A stretch of DNA of 64,000 bases from Lepeophtheirus salmonis (GCF_016086655.4 NC_052136.2:18742831-18806830); one strand, 5' to 3'. Shown: positions 10,890-23,959, counted from the first letter of the stretch. Notes: generated from the sequence alone by a model not told the origin. Numbers and translations are program-made.

Positions 10890-11460
10890 CGGGAGTAGTA
10901 GAAGCTGATGGTTTATAGTTTCTTCATTCAAAGACTTGTATGATAATTAGGTTTTCCAATATTTTCTAGCGGTTGTTTGTCTAAAAGGCAAAAACAACTA
11001 CTTAAATTAGTAGTTCATTGGGTGTTCATATGTAATTTATCCAATTAATACAAAATATGTATATATAATTTATTGTTATTAGTTATATGATTTCAATTGT
11101 TTTATTGTGTATGTTTAACATAAATGTATGATGGTATATTTTTTATTATGTAGATTATATTTAATTAAAGCCTTCTTTTTTAAACCTGGAACTTCAAATA
11201 TATTTCGAAATACTCTACTTTGTCGTTTCATTAGCTATTATTCTGAGAATAAGGTTCATAATGAATTACAATTTCATGGAATGTGACGTTATAAAATCTA
11301 CTGTAACGGATAAAAACGTCTAAGTCAACTATACGTAGTATATCTTCATTAAGCATTTTGCTAATAAATACTTTCGTTATACTCTCAAAAAGTATAATGA
11401 AGCAGGCAGATGATAATCACATCAGTATTTTAAACAATGATACCATATGTATTTTTTTCC
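10890..11460 (+). repeat. Long dispersed repeat, partner inverted at 57840-58930
   Basis: Collinear similarity in reverse complement with 57840-58930. Shared blocks in order are AGACTTG..TGATAATTAGG, AAAGGC..ACAACT..TTAAAT, a long block centred on ATTATTCTGAGAATAAGGTT and ACGGATAAAAACGTC, and CAATGATACCATATG followed by a C run. The partner carries several hundred extra bases (about 58270-58640). No open frame of note. It is probably a transposon family, but I cannot name it. Confidence 0.85.
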
Positions 11461-11677
11461 CCCTTCTCCTTGCACGTGTTTTTCTCTACAATATTATCAA
11501 GCCTTAACTATAAGTAAGTAAATTATAATAGGTATTTTTATACTACAAACAAGGAAATGATACCATATGTATTTTTTTCCCCCTTCTCCTTGCACGTGTT
11601 TTTCTCTACAATATTATCAGCCTTAACTATAAGTAAGTAAATTATAATAGGTATTTTTTATACTACAAACAAGGAAA
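11438..11677 (+). repeat. 120 bp tandem duplication, two units
   Basis: Two adjacent units (11438-11557 and 11558-11677) both begin TGATACCATATGTATTTTTT and end ACTACAAACAAGGAAA, differing by only a few single-base indels. The first unit continues from the dispersed repeat at 10890-11460, whose partner at 57840 has only one such junction. The duplication therefore followed insertion here. Confidence 0.95.
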
Positions 11678-11934
11678 ATTTGAATATTTTTGTCAAGATT
11701 CATATGTGCAATGTTCTTAATACATATTAAACTAATTAAAAATTCATGAGCGTTTTTTACTAGCTGTATTTAGTGAGCTATATCTTATGATTAATAAATT
11801 GTATCAAAAAAAAAAAAAAATGGTTAATCATACACTTTAAAAAAGTTCATTTACAGTTTTGTGTTTGGGGAAGCCAGTGATGTGTTACAGCGCTCCAACA
11901 TGGAAGTAAAAATGAAAAAATTAGATACATTCTA

Positions 11935-12190
11935 CAGTACCACTAAGACCAAGGTGAAAAGGTGGAGCAGGTTTATGGAAACAATACAGCAGTGAATGCA
12001 ACAGCAAAGCCGTGGTTCCAATGCTTCCGTTCTGGAAAGATGGACGTCGAAAAGGTGGATAAAATAATGGAAAACGTCAAGTTGGACCGGCATGTGAGGA
12101 CTTATTTCATTGCCGATTAGACAGAAAACCTTTTGGAACATTCTAAATCGGATAATCCAAACTATGTAAAGTTTATTGTCAAAATAAGGC
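11935..12190 (+). pseudogene. mariner (SETMAR-type) transposase N-terminal fragment
   Basis: Plus-strand translation around 11980-12115 reads NNTAVNATAKPWFQCFRSGK, MDVEKVDKIMENVKLDRHVR and TYFIAD, then a stop. This is the first helix-turn-helix of mariner transposases of the group that gave human SETMAR. The codons between the two helix regions (the usual PRSGRP hinge) are missing, and the catalytic part does not follow. The minus-strand frame of 86 codons over this stretch is a shadow. Confidence 0.75.
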
Positions 12191-12415
12191 AAGACAATGC
12201 GGAGAACTTTTTACCTAACTTATTATCTCATATATCGTATCTTCCTTAATAATCCATCGACATTGTTAGGAAAATTTTCAAGTAGCCATAGTTAAGGAAC
12301 AGTTTCAAGAACCAACAGTCCTCAGAACCGATCTTAAGGATCAGTCTGAAGATTGGACTTATCCAAATAAATAAGGACCGGCACAACACATGTAATGGCC
12401 CTTAGACCTATCCAA

Positions 12416-12480
12416 ATTTTCGAATTTTGACATGATTTCGCATTTTTCCATTGCTTTAAGCTGTGATAAGCTCGAAAATC
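12416..12480 (-). repeat. Inverted repeat arm (partner 10752-10815)
   Basis: Reverse complement of the 10752-10815 arm. Together the arms enclose the long dispersed repeat, the 120 bp duplication and the SETMAR-type fragment. Confidence 0.8.
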
Positions 12481-12534
12481 ATTTTTTAAAGATGTAAGTA
12501 TGTCGTCTCATTAGCCTTAAAGTTTTCCCCAAAT

Positions 12535-13785
12535 TCCTTTTTTGATTATTTACGTAGTTTTAGACAAAAAGTATAGATAAAACACAACATTGAATGCCAA
12601 AAAAGACATTAAACTAAAATATATGGATAAATATAATATAATTATGGATAAAATTTGGAAATAAGACACATCTCATAGAGCTGAGCTACTTATCATAAAA
12701 ATGGCTGAACTCACAATAATTTCACTGAAAGAAACCAGGTATAATTTATTAAGCAAGATTGACGGCCATAAATATATGTATACTCCCAAAAGTTTTTTTA
12801 TTCACTGAGAAAAGAAAATATGATAAAGGTACAATGAAGAAAACTAGATAGGATGAACAAATTCCTAGCTTTGTTTTATACCCCAATGTGAATTACTTCA
12901 GCATTTGCAGCAAATGCTTCTATAAATTATTTGAAATTTTCCAAGACATGTTTTTATTCAGAAGAATTGACAATGATTTAGCAAAGGTTGTCATGAAGAA
13001 GCCTCAGAATCACATGTGGTATTTGACACAGGAGTAATGTTTTAGATGATGATGAAAGGAAGATTATAGCCCTGAAATTATATTCGACTAAAAACCTGAG
13101 AGCTTTAGAAGATGCAAACCTATATATAAGATTATAATTGAAAAAAACTCAATTATTTAGTCTTATTGGTTCAAAATGGTCTTTTTTTTATAGCCAAACT
13201 GAATATAAGGTCGGATTGGCTTCACGAGCCTCTTGCATCATGGTCAGGAGATAAAGACTACATGAAAACAAAAAATTATATACATAATATTCGGGTATTG
13301 CAGAGAGAGGAATAACAATGATGAGTGACTATCTGAAGAAAATAACTAAAAATCCCAGGCAGAGAGAGTATCTCTTTCAAGCTGTAGAATATAATGTACA
13401 ATAATTTAATTGTTGGAAACAGAATGTCTTCAATAAATAAATGGGAAATAAAAATAATCACTTTTATACGACTTTTACGTTTTTATTTATAGAAGTCTGA
13501 GTTAAGTGTATAGCCTCACGAAAATATTTGTATGCTTTTCTCAAAAAATGGCTATATATAAGACAAAATAACATTAATACAAAAATGAGAGTTTGCAATT
13601 TTAGTACTGCGGTCCATGTTTTGTTAGCTTGGGCAACCTTGTACTTAAATAATAAAATATAAAAAAAGTATTACTCAAAAATGGTTATATTTTAGTTTTA
13701 TATCTTTTATGGCATTCAATTCTGTGTTTTATCTATACTTTTTGTCCAAAAACTATGCAAAATCATCAAAAAAGGTATTTTTGAA
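12535..13785. mobile_element. Possible foldback element with ~85-100 bp inverted arms
   Basis: The arm at 12535-12645 is mirrored at 13695-13785; both contain GACAAAAAGTATAGATAAAA, CACA, then TTGAATGCCA and AACTAAAATAT. The arms border roughly 1.05 kb with no recognisable transposase. The 61-codon minus frame at 13276 is not supported. Outside the arms the 12416-12480 repeat and its weaker copy at 13812-13915 extend the symmetry, so the true element may be longer. Confidence 0.6.
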
Positions 13786-14150
13786 AAACTTGAAGACCGA
13801 TCCCTAAAAATATGATTTTCTCACATCCTTAAAGCATGCCATGCGGAAACATATCAAAATTCAAAAAGTATATCTTAAATTAGGTATAATGGGTCGTATA
13901 ATTCCAGTGTCTCTGATTGGGAATCTCTGAAAGCTATGAGCTAATATTTTACATTAATTGTTTTGTTACCTATAAGCACCTTTTCCAAAAGTTCCAAAAA
14001 GTTGATCAAACCCCCTCAAAACTACCCACCCTATAATACATATGTAATACAAGTTCTATATTGGACTTTACCTACAAGGCAGAGTCTTGTAGATCCATAA
14101 TTATTTTTAACCAAATAATATATTATAAATTCGTCCTTGAATAAAAAAAA

Positions 14151-14170
14151 GTATATATATATATATATAA
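14151..14170. repeat. TA microsatellite
   Basis: About ten TA dinucleotides in a row. A similar short run lies near 19225. Confidence 0.9.
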
Positions 14171-14465
14171 ATGGTCACTTCTTACAAGAGATCCACATGT
14201 CATAAATTTAATTATTCTATGTAGTATGAACAATTTTCAATAGCCATAATCATACTCTTTTTTAAAATTACTGCCTCTGGATCTATTTACTCCTGTCAAT
14301 TCATATGTATATGATTTGATGATCAGAAAATATCTAAGTCAAGGGCTTCTGTTCTTTTTTACGTAATTACATATATTATAAAGATTCATCCTGTCAAAAA
14401 ATCAATAATAATATGTACTGATACGGTAAGGGGGACAGTGGACTGTTTACTTTTAGCCTCGTTAC

Positions 14466-15150
14466 TCAGAGCTGATTTGATTTAAACTTGCCAAATTTTA
14501 AGAAAATATACCACAATACACGGTATATTCGAAAAATTCCCCTCAGATATACTTGTGCCCAGCTTTTATCAATCCTCAAAGCAATTTTCGGTATAGCCTT
14601 GAGGTCTTCCAGCGAAGCAGTCGTTATCTCCCTAATAGTAGCACATCTTAGTCCTTCCATTAGTCTCTTCAGTTTTGGGAACAAGACAAAGTCGCATGGG
14701 GCCAAATCCGGTGAATATGGTGGATGAGCTATGATTGTAATGTTGTTTTTGGCCCAAAAATAGATCAAAATTAATTAGTTTGGAACAAACATTGCTGACA
14801 ATTTTGTTATGCCCATAACATTGAAAAAAAAATCCTGGAGCGATCCAACAGATAAGTCGATTTCCTCAGCAACTTCTCTGATAGTGATTTGACACTTTTC
14901 AAAAATAATTTTCTTCCCTGCTTCAACATTTGCATCTGTTGTTGACGTGCTTGGGCGTCCAGAGCGAGGCTTGTCATTGGCATCTTCCAGGCCATCTTGG
15001 AGGAGTTTGTACCACATGTTGACCTTCTTCTTTTTTTACTCGGTACAGTCCATTGTATACCCTTGTAAAATTTCAAGTGTTTTGGACCTCTTAATTTTTT
15101 TTTTTCTACAGAAAATTTGATGCAATTTCTTGGATCCATTTTTTTCATTA
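14466..15150 (-). pseudogene. mariner (DD34D type) transposase lacking its catalytic centre
   Basis: The minus-strand N-terminal part contains WYKLLQDGLEDANDKPRSGR, then PSTSTTDANVE and ITIREVAEEIDLSVGS. These are the two helix-turn-helix motifs and the hinge of a classical mariner. It reads to MFVPN and a stop at 14775. The next codons already belong to the C-terminal third: NITIIAHPPYSPDLAPCDFV, with the last aspartate, then PKLKRLMEGLRCATIREI, ending KFKSNQL-stop at 14466. The whole stretch carrying the first two aspartates is gone, and early codons (15030-15150) sit in another frame. It is inactive, though the DNA-binding part is nearly readable. No inverted ends were identified. Confidence 0.88.
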
Positions 15151-15458
15151 GAAAACCATCGTCGAACACGCAAAGTATTTCTAACTATTTCGCCTCCCAC
15201 AAAAAAAAACTAAACATAATATACAGCTGAAACAGTAAATATATGTTTGTGGGGAGTGTACTAACATTTAAAAAAATCTAAAAATCGAGGATACCAAATG
15301 AACCTTGGCCCTCAAATTTGAAAATGTTTTTTGAGCACACCTTGTATGTGAGTCTTCTGCTCCATAAAACTATATAAAGGTTATTTTAAATCCCCAAATT
15401 TTAAGGATATAACAATTTATTTCCTAAAATAATTAATTCACGGATCTTTTGCATGTAG

Positions 15459-15892
15459 TTAATTCAAACACTCAAACCAACCACATCCAGCTTCAACCAG
15501 TGCATCCAGCCTGGCCGTCGACCTACCACAGACCTGAATAAGGAACTCCTTGTCCATTTTGACCACTGTCTCAAGAATAGAATCCCACGAGTAGACAAGA
15601 TCCACGTTTATTGGACTACCTCTCTCTCCAAGACGTCCAAGGGGTTCAGACCCGGCTAGCTAGGAGGCAACATTTCCTTTACACTTTTGTTTCCGGAATT
15701 CTGCAGTGCAGTTTTTTCTCTCGGAATGATCTTCTTCGAAGAATTCCTGACCCATCAGACTCCTTGATATTCTGGGGAAAATAACAGTTGATTTGGGCAG
15801 TTTCGTGCACTCAATAATCTTCTTGAGTTTGCGACCGGTACGAAGGGACGACGCAATAATGGGCGCACGATGTTCGGATTCGGAGAACATCT
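15459..15892 (-). pseudogene. mariner/Tc1-like transposase, N-terminus joined to C-terminus
   Basis: From near 15890 the minus strand reads MFSESEHRAPIIASSLRTGR, KLKKIIECTKLPKSTV and ISRSLMG, a helix-turn-helix start, to a stop at 15660. The same frame continues past the stop to VVKMDKEFLIQVCGRSTARL, DALVEAGCGWFE and a final stop at 15459. That tail is the C-terminal helix of mariner-type transposases. Everything between, including all catalytic acids, is missing. The deletion pattern resembles the elements at 5917, 14466 and 30431 although the proteins differ. Confidence 0.75.
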
Positions 15893-15899
15893 AAAGAAT

Positions 15900-17070
15900 T
15901 TTTTTCAGCTGAATCTGAGAACTAGACTTTTATAAACATAAATTTGCCAAGATATTTAGGTCGAAACCTGTTCCGTATTTAAAATTCCCACCTCGTACTA
16001 TTCAATATTTTTCTACAAATTACATTTGAATGCAACTCGTCAAATATTGCAAACCGTGCCACTGTAAGAAGGGATAGAGATAGGACGAGTCTTAGAGCTG
16101 GATATGAAGTAACCGGTTACCGTGTATATAAACTTGTATTTTTCAAAAATATCCGAGTACCGAACTGGCTTTGGGTACTCGAACTTTTACGGTTCCTATA
16201 AAAGATCTTAGGGATTTTCCAAGTCTATAAAGGTATTAATTTTGCTTTAGTAGTTATCTTGGTTATAAAAAAAGAAGTTAGTATCTTATTTTATCTTATT
16301 AGTGCTTGGACGACATGTACATAAGCAGTTGTCTTGCATATTTGTTTGTATTAAAACTGATGGATAGGGAGATGGGATGAGGCCAGATTAAATTACAAAC
16401 GTTTAAAATAACTATATAGAACTTTATATTTTTTTAGTGTAATGATGCCCTATTGGCCGCGGTCTCCCCTACTCTTTTAATTGTAAGCATTAGGATAACA
16501 TAATATACATATCAATTTAATAAAAATAAACCATTAGAAAAGGTCAACTGTAAAATATGTTTAAAATTAAATGTGAATAAAAACATGATTCCATTCATCC
16601 ATTTAATGCACAGATAATATACAAAATATGTACTTGCTTTTAATAGGAATGAATATTTGAAATATTAAAAATAATTAGCTTACATATACAAAAAGTAATC
16701 ATGTTTCTACTTTCATGAAAAGATTTACATCCATATGTTAATAAAAATACATGAATTTCAATATTTCTTTTGTAACATATAATTTTTAGTTATGTAAAGA
16801 AGATGATCATGTCTGAAGAGATGTATGTATCATAGTCATAATTATAGTATGTAGACTTTGGTGTGAAATATAGTGCAGTGACGTCAATTTAGCCAGAGGT
16901 AAACTACATATTACGTGATGAGTCATGAATTAGTGACAGGTTCAGTCTGAAAATCTTAGACCCTTCCTTATATCTTTTGTAGGGGTTGATCTGGGATGGA
17001 ATTAAAGCTAATTAGATTCAGCACTGACAAACTTTCCACCAATTATGGAACTTTCAAAACTTGTGAATAA
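15900..17070. other. Intergenic DNA without recognised features
   Basis: AT-rich. No gene, transposase fragment or paired repeat recognised. Confidence 0.4.
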
Positions 17071-17077
17071 TCCTATA

Positions 17078-17690
17078 CAGGAGCGTCTGCAGAGGGTGGG
17101 CTAGAGGGGCTGAGAATTATTTAAATAAACTTCCGGGTAAATTTAAAAATTACTTAAATGTACCATAATAGCTTCACGATAACTCGCAACTAAAGGTACA
17201 TTTGTATCAAGTAAAATAATTTTTTGACAGCTGGCGATATTTTGATCGCTAATCGTCCTTGTTTATTACTGGAAAATGTAGACAAGCTCATCTTTTTACA
17301 AAAAAATATACTTTCAATAATTATAATATTATATAACCTTTGGACAGTTAATTGGAATCGGTAATTGGAGAATTTTGCGTCGAAAAGAATGTTTAATCTG
17401 CAATTCCGATTCTTATTTATTACTAATATTTTACTATTTATTACTTTTCTAAGTTATGAAGAAGAAAAATAGCCCCCCTCCAGCTCCCTAAATTAAGGTA
17501 TTTTTTTGTTTTTACCATAAAAATTTATTAATTGATATTTTATTTAATTTTTCAATTTTTTTTCAAAAAAAAATTAATTTTCGGTGAATAACTTAGTATT
17601 TTTGAAATTTTTACCTAAAAATTGGATCTTTTTTTTCAAAAAAATTCCAAAGACCAAATTCTCCTAAATATAATCCTGTGGACGCCCCTG
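17078..17690. mobile_element. Miniature element with CAGGGGCGTC-type ends
   Basis: The left end CAGGAGCGTCTGCAG is preceded by TA. The right end, read on the minus strand, is CAGGGGCGTCCACAGG. The interior is AT-rich and non-coding, with repeated TTTTT..CAAAAA..GAAATTTTT motifs at 17480-17650. Related ends occur at 24483-24629, at 25255 (left end only) and at 34886-35021. Confidence 0.7.
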
Positions 17691-17699
17691 ATAACAAAA

Positions 17700-20160
17700 A
17701 CGTATTTTTTAACTATCATTTAAAACATTAAAGAATCAGAATCGCTAATTTTTAGTAGAATCGCATTGGAAATTGTCATTGGCATTTTTGTCTAATTTAT
17801 TATTTATTTTAAATTGTCCCACTACTAGTATTATATAACCATTGTTTATTTTTTTAAACCTATGTTTTTTAGAGAAGTTAAGTGTATTTAGAAATAATTG
17901 ATTTAGGCAGAAGATTTATTATCAAAGAATAAAATATCTAAAAAACTTGAAAAACTACATTAATTCTACTAAATCATATTTTCCTATTATATCATACCAA
18001 ACCGTGTACCGTGATGGGTGTACCGCGGTTCGTACCGAAACGTGAGTATAGCGTGCTGTCCCATCTATAGTAAATATAAACAGTAGACCGGTTTGATTGT
18101 CAACATTTTTTAAAATTTCGATTACTGATAGTATAGAAAAGTTGTCATATGGAATGAAGATTACCTATACAAAATTTAATTTTACTTTTTCCTTTCAGTA
18201 GGTTAAAAAAAGTTTATCAAAATTATTTTATGCAAAATAACTAAAAATATATTTTTAGTATCTATATTCACTAAACATAAAGTTTTTGCCTTTTTTCATA
18301 ATTTGACCGGAATGTGCGATCTAAAGATGACCTCGTAGGACAATACAATTTTGCGTAGGGGATTTTCATACCCCAAAGCAACTTTTCCGCTCTACTGATA
18401 ATCGAAATTTGAAAAAAGTTTGAAACCCAATTTTACTTGTCAAAGTTAATATAATATGAATTTTTTGGAGGAATTGTGTTATACTAACATGAAAAAACAT
18501 TTTAGGTTAAAATTAGACTTTCCAGCCAAGAACTAAACATAAAAATAATCTAACATTTCAACAAAACGATCACAAAATTATATAAAACAATCGCAAACTA
18601 AATATTTCAAAACTTATTTATCGATCTGTTGGTTTCCTTCAATGAAAGTGTTAATCCCTCCGAACAATTATTTTTAGACTAGTCATGTATCTATCCAAAT
18701 TGGATAGTTTGTATTTTACTATTTAAATAGCAAGAAACCCCCCCCAAATCCTTGGTATTTTCAAATAATATTGAATGAAAAATGTAATTAGGGATAGCAA
18801 GGAGTGTGTTTAGGTAAAGCACGCCCAGTGAGCCCTCTAGAGACTAAAGTACTCCCTCCCTCATCTCATAAAATGATTATTTTTTTCTCAAACCCTTATT
18901 ATTATTTTTTTATTCTTTAGAGCAAAACAGATTATATTATTAGAGCAAAGTTTGTCTGTTATTCGATAGCTATTTACTCCGAGCAATACCGTTACATACC
19001 GTTAATTACCTATTCAACTTCATTTTCAAAAAGGAGGTTTATTGTAATAATATTGTGATAACTTTATCTTAAATTGACATCCATAAAGAGTGTTTTTGAG
19101 GTGGGTATTTATTTAACAACTTTTCCCTATAAAATGAGATATTTCTTCACTTTCTTGATTTATTTTTCTTGGTGACCAGAAGCTTCGCCCAGGAAGTCTT
19201 GCACTTTGGTATTTTTGCCCTCATATATATATATATAGCCTTCCTTCACTTAAAGTTCTTTGCCATTCAATATTTTACAGGACAATTGAATTCCCAAATG
19301 AATTCAAGGGTCCTCTTCAAATTCAATCATTAAGGATTCCAGTTCCAGAGCTTCATATAGTAACTTCAACGTTAGAAAAAGGCGGCAGTATGTCTCCCGC
19401 AATTTAGATGGAAGTCATGCGAAAAGAAAAGGTATAAAATATACATGTTCGAGAATCCCACCAACTGCTCCAAAATTTAATATAAAATCCTCATCAAATT
19501 GCCCATTGTCAAATATCAAGAAGTAATCTTCATTAAATTGCATTGTGAATTCTAGAATAAATGCAAAAATGTATCAGAAATTACTTCAGGGTGAGGGAAG
19601 GCCATTTTAATCTTTAAATTATATGTGTGCATACATATTTTTCTCATACTATAGATATGAAGGTAAAATTTCCCAAGACGAAAATTCCTTGGGCAATACA
19701 TCCTAAAGTCATTCTTTTTGGAGCTATTTATGAGCCTCTGAAGAAAAAGCATCAATTTTCTAGTTGAAACAAAGATTCGAATTCTCAACATGATCAATGT
19801 ATTATAAAGATGGTTTTAAAAGCTTTTAACACACAGCCTTAAAAATAAATTCAACGCCAAGCTTCAAACAATGAATAACAACAAATTTACAACTCTAGCA
19901 ATTAATTATACATACATAGATATATTGCCTCAATCTCCTGCAATAAATCTATTATTTTGATTCCTCTAAGTAGAATTTGGATACGGCTAATTAGGATGAT
20001 AATTTGATTAATTTTGACAATAAAGACTGTAATAATATAAACTTTACATAATGATAATCTTATCTAATACAAATCTCTTATGGCAACAGATGGTATTAAT
20101 TATCCACCGAGCATATAATTAAACTAAGACTAGAGTAGTTATAATATAAACACAAACATA
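17700..20160. other. Intergenic DNA; one weak decayed coding trace
   Basis: Mostly AT-rich with no supported gene. The 81-codon minus frame at 19552-19797 contains LFLQRLINSS and GKF, faintly like the plus frame at 57570-57773 (FIQRLIASR), but the family is unknown. At 19660-19705 a short AAATTTCCCAAGACGAAAAT stretch resembles the degenerate tandem array at 48667. Confidence 0.35.
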
Positions 20161-20190
20161 TTCTAATACATATGTAATCTATATCCTATA

Positions 20191-21053
20191 GATCAGTGCT
20201 TCTCAAACAGTGTACTTTTTATTACACATATTAATACAATTTAATGATTTATTACTCAGTTTGAGTAGTTTTCAGAAAATTGACGGTTTTAGTAGAGTCA
20301 AGTGGCGTCGCTATCCCCTTTTTTGGGGGAGGATTTGATATCCCTTGAAATTTCTGATGCACCCCCAAAAAAAAAAAATACCATATCTTATAGGAGGAAA
20401 TAGTAATTTCGTAATTCCTGCCATCTATTTTAAACTAAGTATATCTTGTTCATTATTAGTCATATCGAATTATACGATCAGGCGCCGAAAAGGTGTGAGT
20501 GTATACTACGAACGCTTTCCAGACAGTAACACGCATGGCCGGTTCAGTCGTAAAATATCCCACGTAGATTACGGAAGTCTCAAAGGAAGAAATTCGCCAT
20601 ATTTCATATTTTTTAAACCAGAAAGGAAAAATGCTTCTCCTTAAATTATGATGCAATTATTGACTGCCCTGATAATGTTTTATAGAACATCTCTACTGAC
20701 ATCATAAAATGTAGCCTTAAATTGGACACTTTTATAAATATAAACATATTTTAAGTATATAATTTAATCCCAATTTTTTATAATAACAAAAAAATATCGA
20801 ATAATATAATGATGGTATAAGTTATTTGTATGGAAAATGACTATGAGTTGTTACAAAACAGTGGTTCCCAGCCTGTGGGTCGTGATCACAATTGAGGTAA
20901 TATTGGACCTATTTAAGTAACCAGGATTTATCGCAAACTTCACTATGTTGATAATAACATATCTCTTAAAATAGGTCAAGCGTAGAGGAGATGTTAACAC
21001 TGAAGCGGGATGTTTTGAAAAAAAAAAAAAAAAAAAAGTTTAGGGATTAGAAA
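20191..21053. mobile_element. hAT-type miniature element ends
   Basis: CAGTGCTTCTCAAACAGTGT at 20191 and CAGTGGTTCCCAGCCTGTGG at 20863 have the form of common hAT termini (CAGTGnTTC). The second is followed by GGTCGTGATCAC and about 130 bp later by a poly-A run and GTTTAGGGATTAG, a plausible decayed right end at about 21053. No transposase. The boundaries are uncertain. Confidence 0.45.
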
Positions 21054-21164
21054 AGGAGAAACGGCTGATACTTACACTCGTTCTTCTTTTTTGTTCATTA
21101 TTTAATAAGGGGTGGGCGTGTTAACATCTATCTCTGAAAGAAGCATTCTTACCCTTCTTTGGTG

Positions 21165-21320
21165 TAAATCGATTTTATAAAATAAATATATATGATTTAA
21201 ATATAATTATAATATATTCATTGTACTAATACAATTTTAAATGTAGAATAGCAGAAATTAATTTTCCCCTTCCAAATCAAAAAAAACAGGCAGCTGATAT
21301 TAACAGGGGTCTTAATTCAA
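21165..21320 (+). repeat. Dispersed repeat, partner at 28480-28640
   Basis: It shares TTTAAATATAATTATAATAT, ATTTTAAATGTAGAA, a C/T-rich patch and CAGCTGATATTAACAGGGGT with the stretch at 28480-28640, in the same orientation and order. Confidence 0.7.
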
Positions 21321-21399
21321 ATGTAACATAATTCTCGCTCTACCCCCCCACCTTCTCCTCCTGCTATTAGAAAAAATCATCTCTTGTCATGGACAAAGT

Positions 21400-23180
21400 A
21401 GCATTAATACTCTTCAATACGCCCATTAATTAGGTTCATTATATTTTTTAGCGTATAACAGCTGTAAAAGGTGCCTTGAAGGTGCCCCTCTAAAATTGAC
21501 AGATATAAAGCCACATTTCCTTCTTTTTTTTTTTTTTTTTTGGAAATGAGAATATAGATATCCTATCTATATGTTAATTCTAAATTCTGAAAAACAGGAG
21601 TTGGCCGTGGGCACTTTGCCTCCTCGTTCCAAGGCCCCTTTTAAACAACATCCGTGAAGGTCTGATAAAGTAATAAGGATTATTAGAAGGATTTGAAAGT
21701 GAAAAAATGTGTTTCACAAATTACATTTGAACCATTAAATGTATTTATACGATTTTATATATATTTGGAGAAAACAGATTTTCCCATATCTAATTGTGAA
21801 TTAGATTTTCATAGTTTATTCGTAATTCTAAAAATGACATTAGGAAGTCATTGATAATAATTTTTTATTTGATTATAATAATGTATGAGGATATGTTAAG
21901 GTTTCTGAAATAGGGGGGGTCGGAGGTTAAAGGTGTGATTTGTAGTGTTGGATCAACCTTTAAAAAACTATGACGACAGCAATCAAGTTGTGATTGATTT
22001 TGTCAGTCCAAGGACCCATCTTTATTGGTTTTTCATCTCTAACAAATGGGATGATAAGTCCCAGACTAAACATAAAACAAAAACAAGGGTTTTTTCCTTC
22101 AAAATTCATTGTATTTTTATAAGCCATTGCTTAGTTTGAATAGTATTTTTCCCCCATCAACAGCAGTGTAAAATTAAAACACAAAATTGGTTTTGATCCA
22201 TTGTTTTGGAAATAACTTAAGTTTTGTCACACTTTGCACAATAACTCATGAACTAAGGAACAAATTATCATGACATTCTGATAGCTGTCTTTTGGGGTTG
22301 GTACTAAATAAAAATGAGGCAAATTAAAAAAAGAAGGCAATCTATGTGTGAAGGCTGGGACTTTTTAGCGCATGGATTACGTCACTTTACCTATTAAAGT
22401 TTCATCAATAGTAGCCCTTTGAAGGATCTTGAAAATATCTCATTATGTGCAAGAGGTTGTGAGTTTGTCTCTTATGGAGTATCAGCGGGGGGAAGGATTC
22501 GGAGTCGATCCATGAACTGAGGGATGACCTCATATGTGGAATGGATCGATTCTCATTGGCTTGTACTCATCCTGTAATGTATCACGGCTCTTTCTTGAAT
22601 CTATGATGCACCATAGAAATATAATTACTTTCAGGAATACCCTGTACAGGAGTCGTTAAGTGCAAATCCGTAATATATCTGGATTTGACTGTACATTTTT
22701 GAAGTGTGTATTTTTCATATACAATTGATTTTTTTGTTTAGATTGCTAATTCAATTCACACCTTTGTAAGGACAAGATCTCCCCACGTGTTCTTATGATA
22801 ATTAGATAATGATAATTAATTATCATGTTAGTAACAATCAAAATTTGGGACCTATTTGATTTTTAAAGGCTTTAAATGCCAGTCAAATTTATCCAAAACG
22901 ACCTTTCTGACTATAATCTATATTAATAAAGCAATGTTTATATGTACAACTCTTGAAACCAAATGAATCCATTTTTGATCTAGAATCAATGTAGCACAGA
23001 GCGTGTACACAGGGTTCAGTATATATTGTACTCCCTGAAGTATACATAACAATGTACTCGTATTAATGAAATATTTCATACATCGAGTATGTAAATGTAT
23101 AGATTTAAATATCTTTATTTTAACTGAGTAAAAAGGATCATTCCTTTAATATAAAAAAATAAAAACTTTCCACGTCGAGG
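21400..23180. other. Intergenic DNA without recognised genes
   Basis: No supported gene. A poly-T run lies near 21524, and a less AT-rich patch at 22440-22600 is not assignable. Confidence 0.4.
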
Positions 23181-23189
23181 TTGCCAGAA

Positions 23190-23830
23190 GGAAAGGTAGA
23201 CGCATTAAAGAAATTAACGGCCATGGATCCCAAGCGACCTGTGAGTAATTGAAAAGGTAAATATTTAGAACCCTTGTCTATTCGCACTGAGTTCTTCAAT
23301 CCCCATAAACCTACAGGTAGTTTATTGATCCAGTCTTCTTTTTCTTCCAGTATTCATGGTAAAAAGCCCAGTCTTAAATGATCTGTGGAAACGTTCTATG
23401 AGTCCGTTGGAATCTCAATGATACGAGGTTGTGTTCTTCCTTGCAATCCCAAGTGTCCTCAAAACACCCATTCATAATGAACTTTGTGTTCCTCAGTCAG
23501 ACAAAATGGTTTCTAGAACTCTAAAACTCAAAATGCAACCACTCAAAAAATTCATGAAAAACTCACATTTTTCATGGGAGAGGATCATACCAGCTGTTTA
23601 AAGTCTTGATAATACCACGTTCAACGTTTTCCAATACTCATCTATCGACTCCAATGCGACAAGTATATCATCAAGGTACACAAACACATTTAGAATTCCT
23701 CGTAGAATTGATTCGATGAGTCTTTGAAATGTTTGAACAGCATTTTTAAGACCAAAAGGCATCCTCAAATATTTATATAAACCAAATGGCGTAATGATTG
23801 AAGCTTAAATCTATCGCCGATAATTTTGGA
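23190..23830 (-). pseudogene. Ty3/gypsy polymerase fragment: reverse transcriptase joined to integrase
   Basis: On the minus strand the palm of a Ty3/gypsy reverse transcriptase is plain at 23590-23805: PFGLYKYLRMPFGLKNAVQT, then FQRLIESILRG and FVYLDDILVA with its YLDD catalytic pair. After a stop come the thumb-like LSHEKCEFF and, with no RNase H between, an integrase core end near 23440-23340: TTSYH, a stop, DSNGLIERFHRSFKTGL. RNase H and most of the integrase are deleted, and several stops interrupt the frame. Long terminal repeats are not visible. Order and orientation agree with one internally deleted element. Confidence 0.88.
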
Positions 23831-23959
23831 AAACTTAAATTTGGACCTAATATTTTAAAAGTATTGCAAATTGTCCTCTCCAAATTTTGTTTTTCGACCA
23901 ACTTTAATATATAAATCATTCACCCCAGACATGAAGGAAGGACTCCAACAAGGGTCCAT

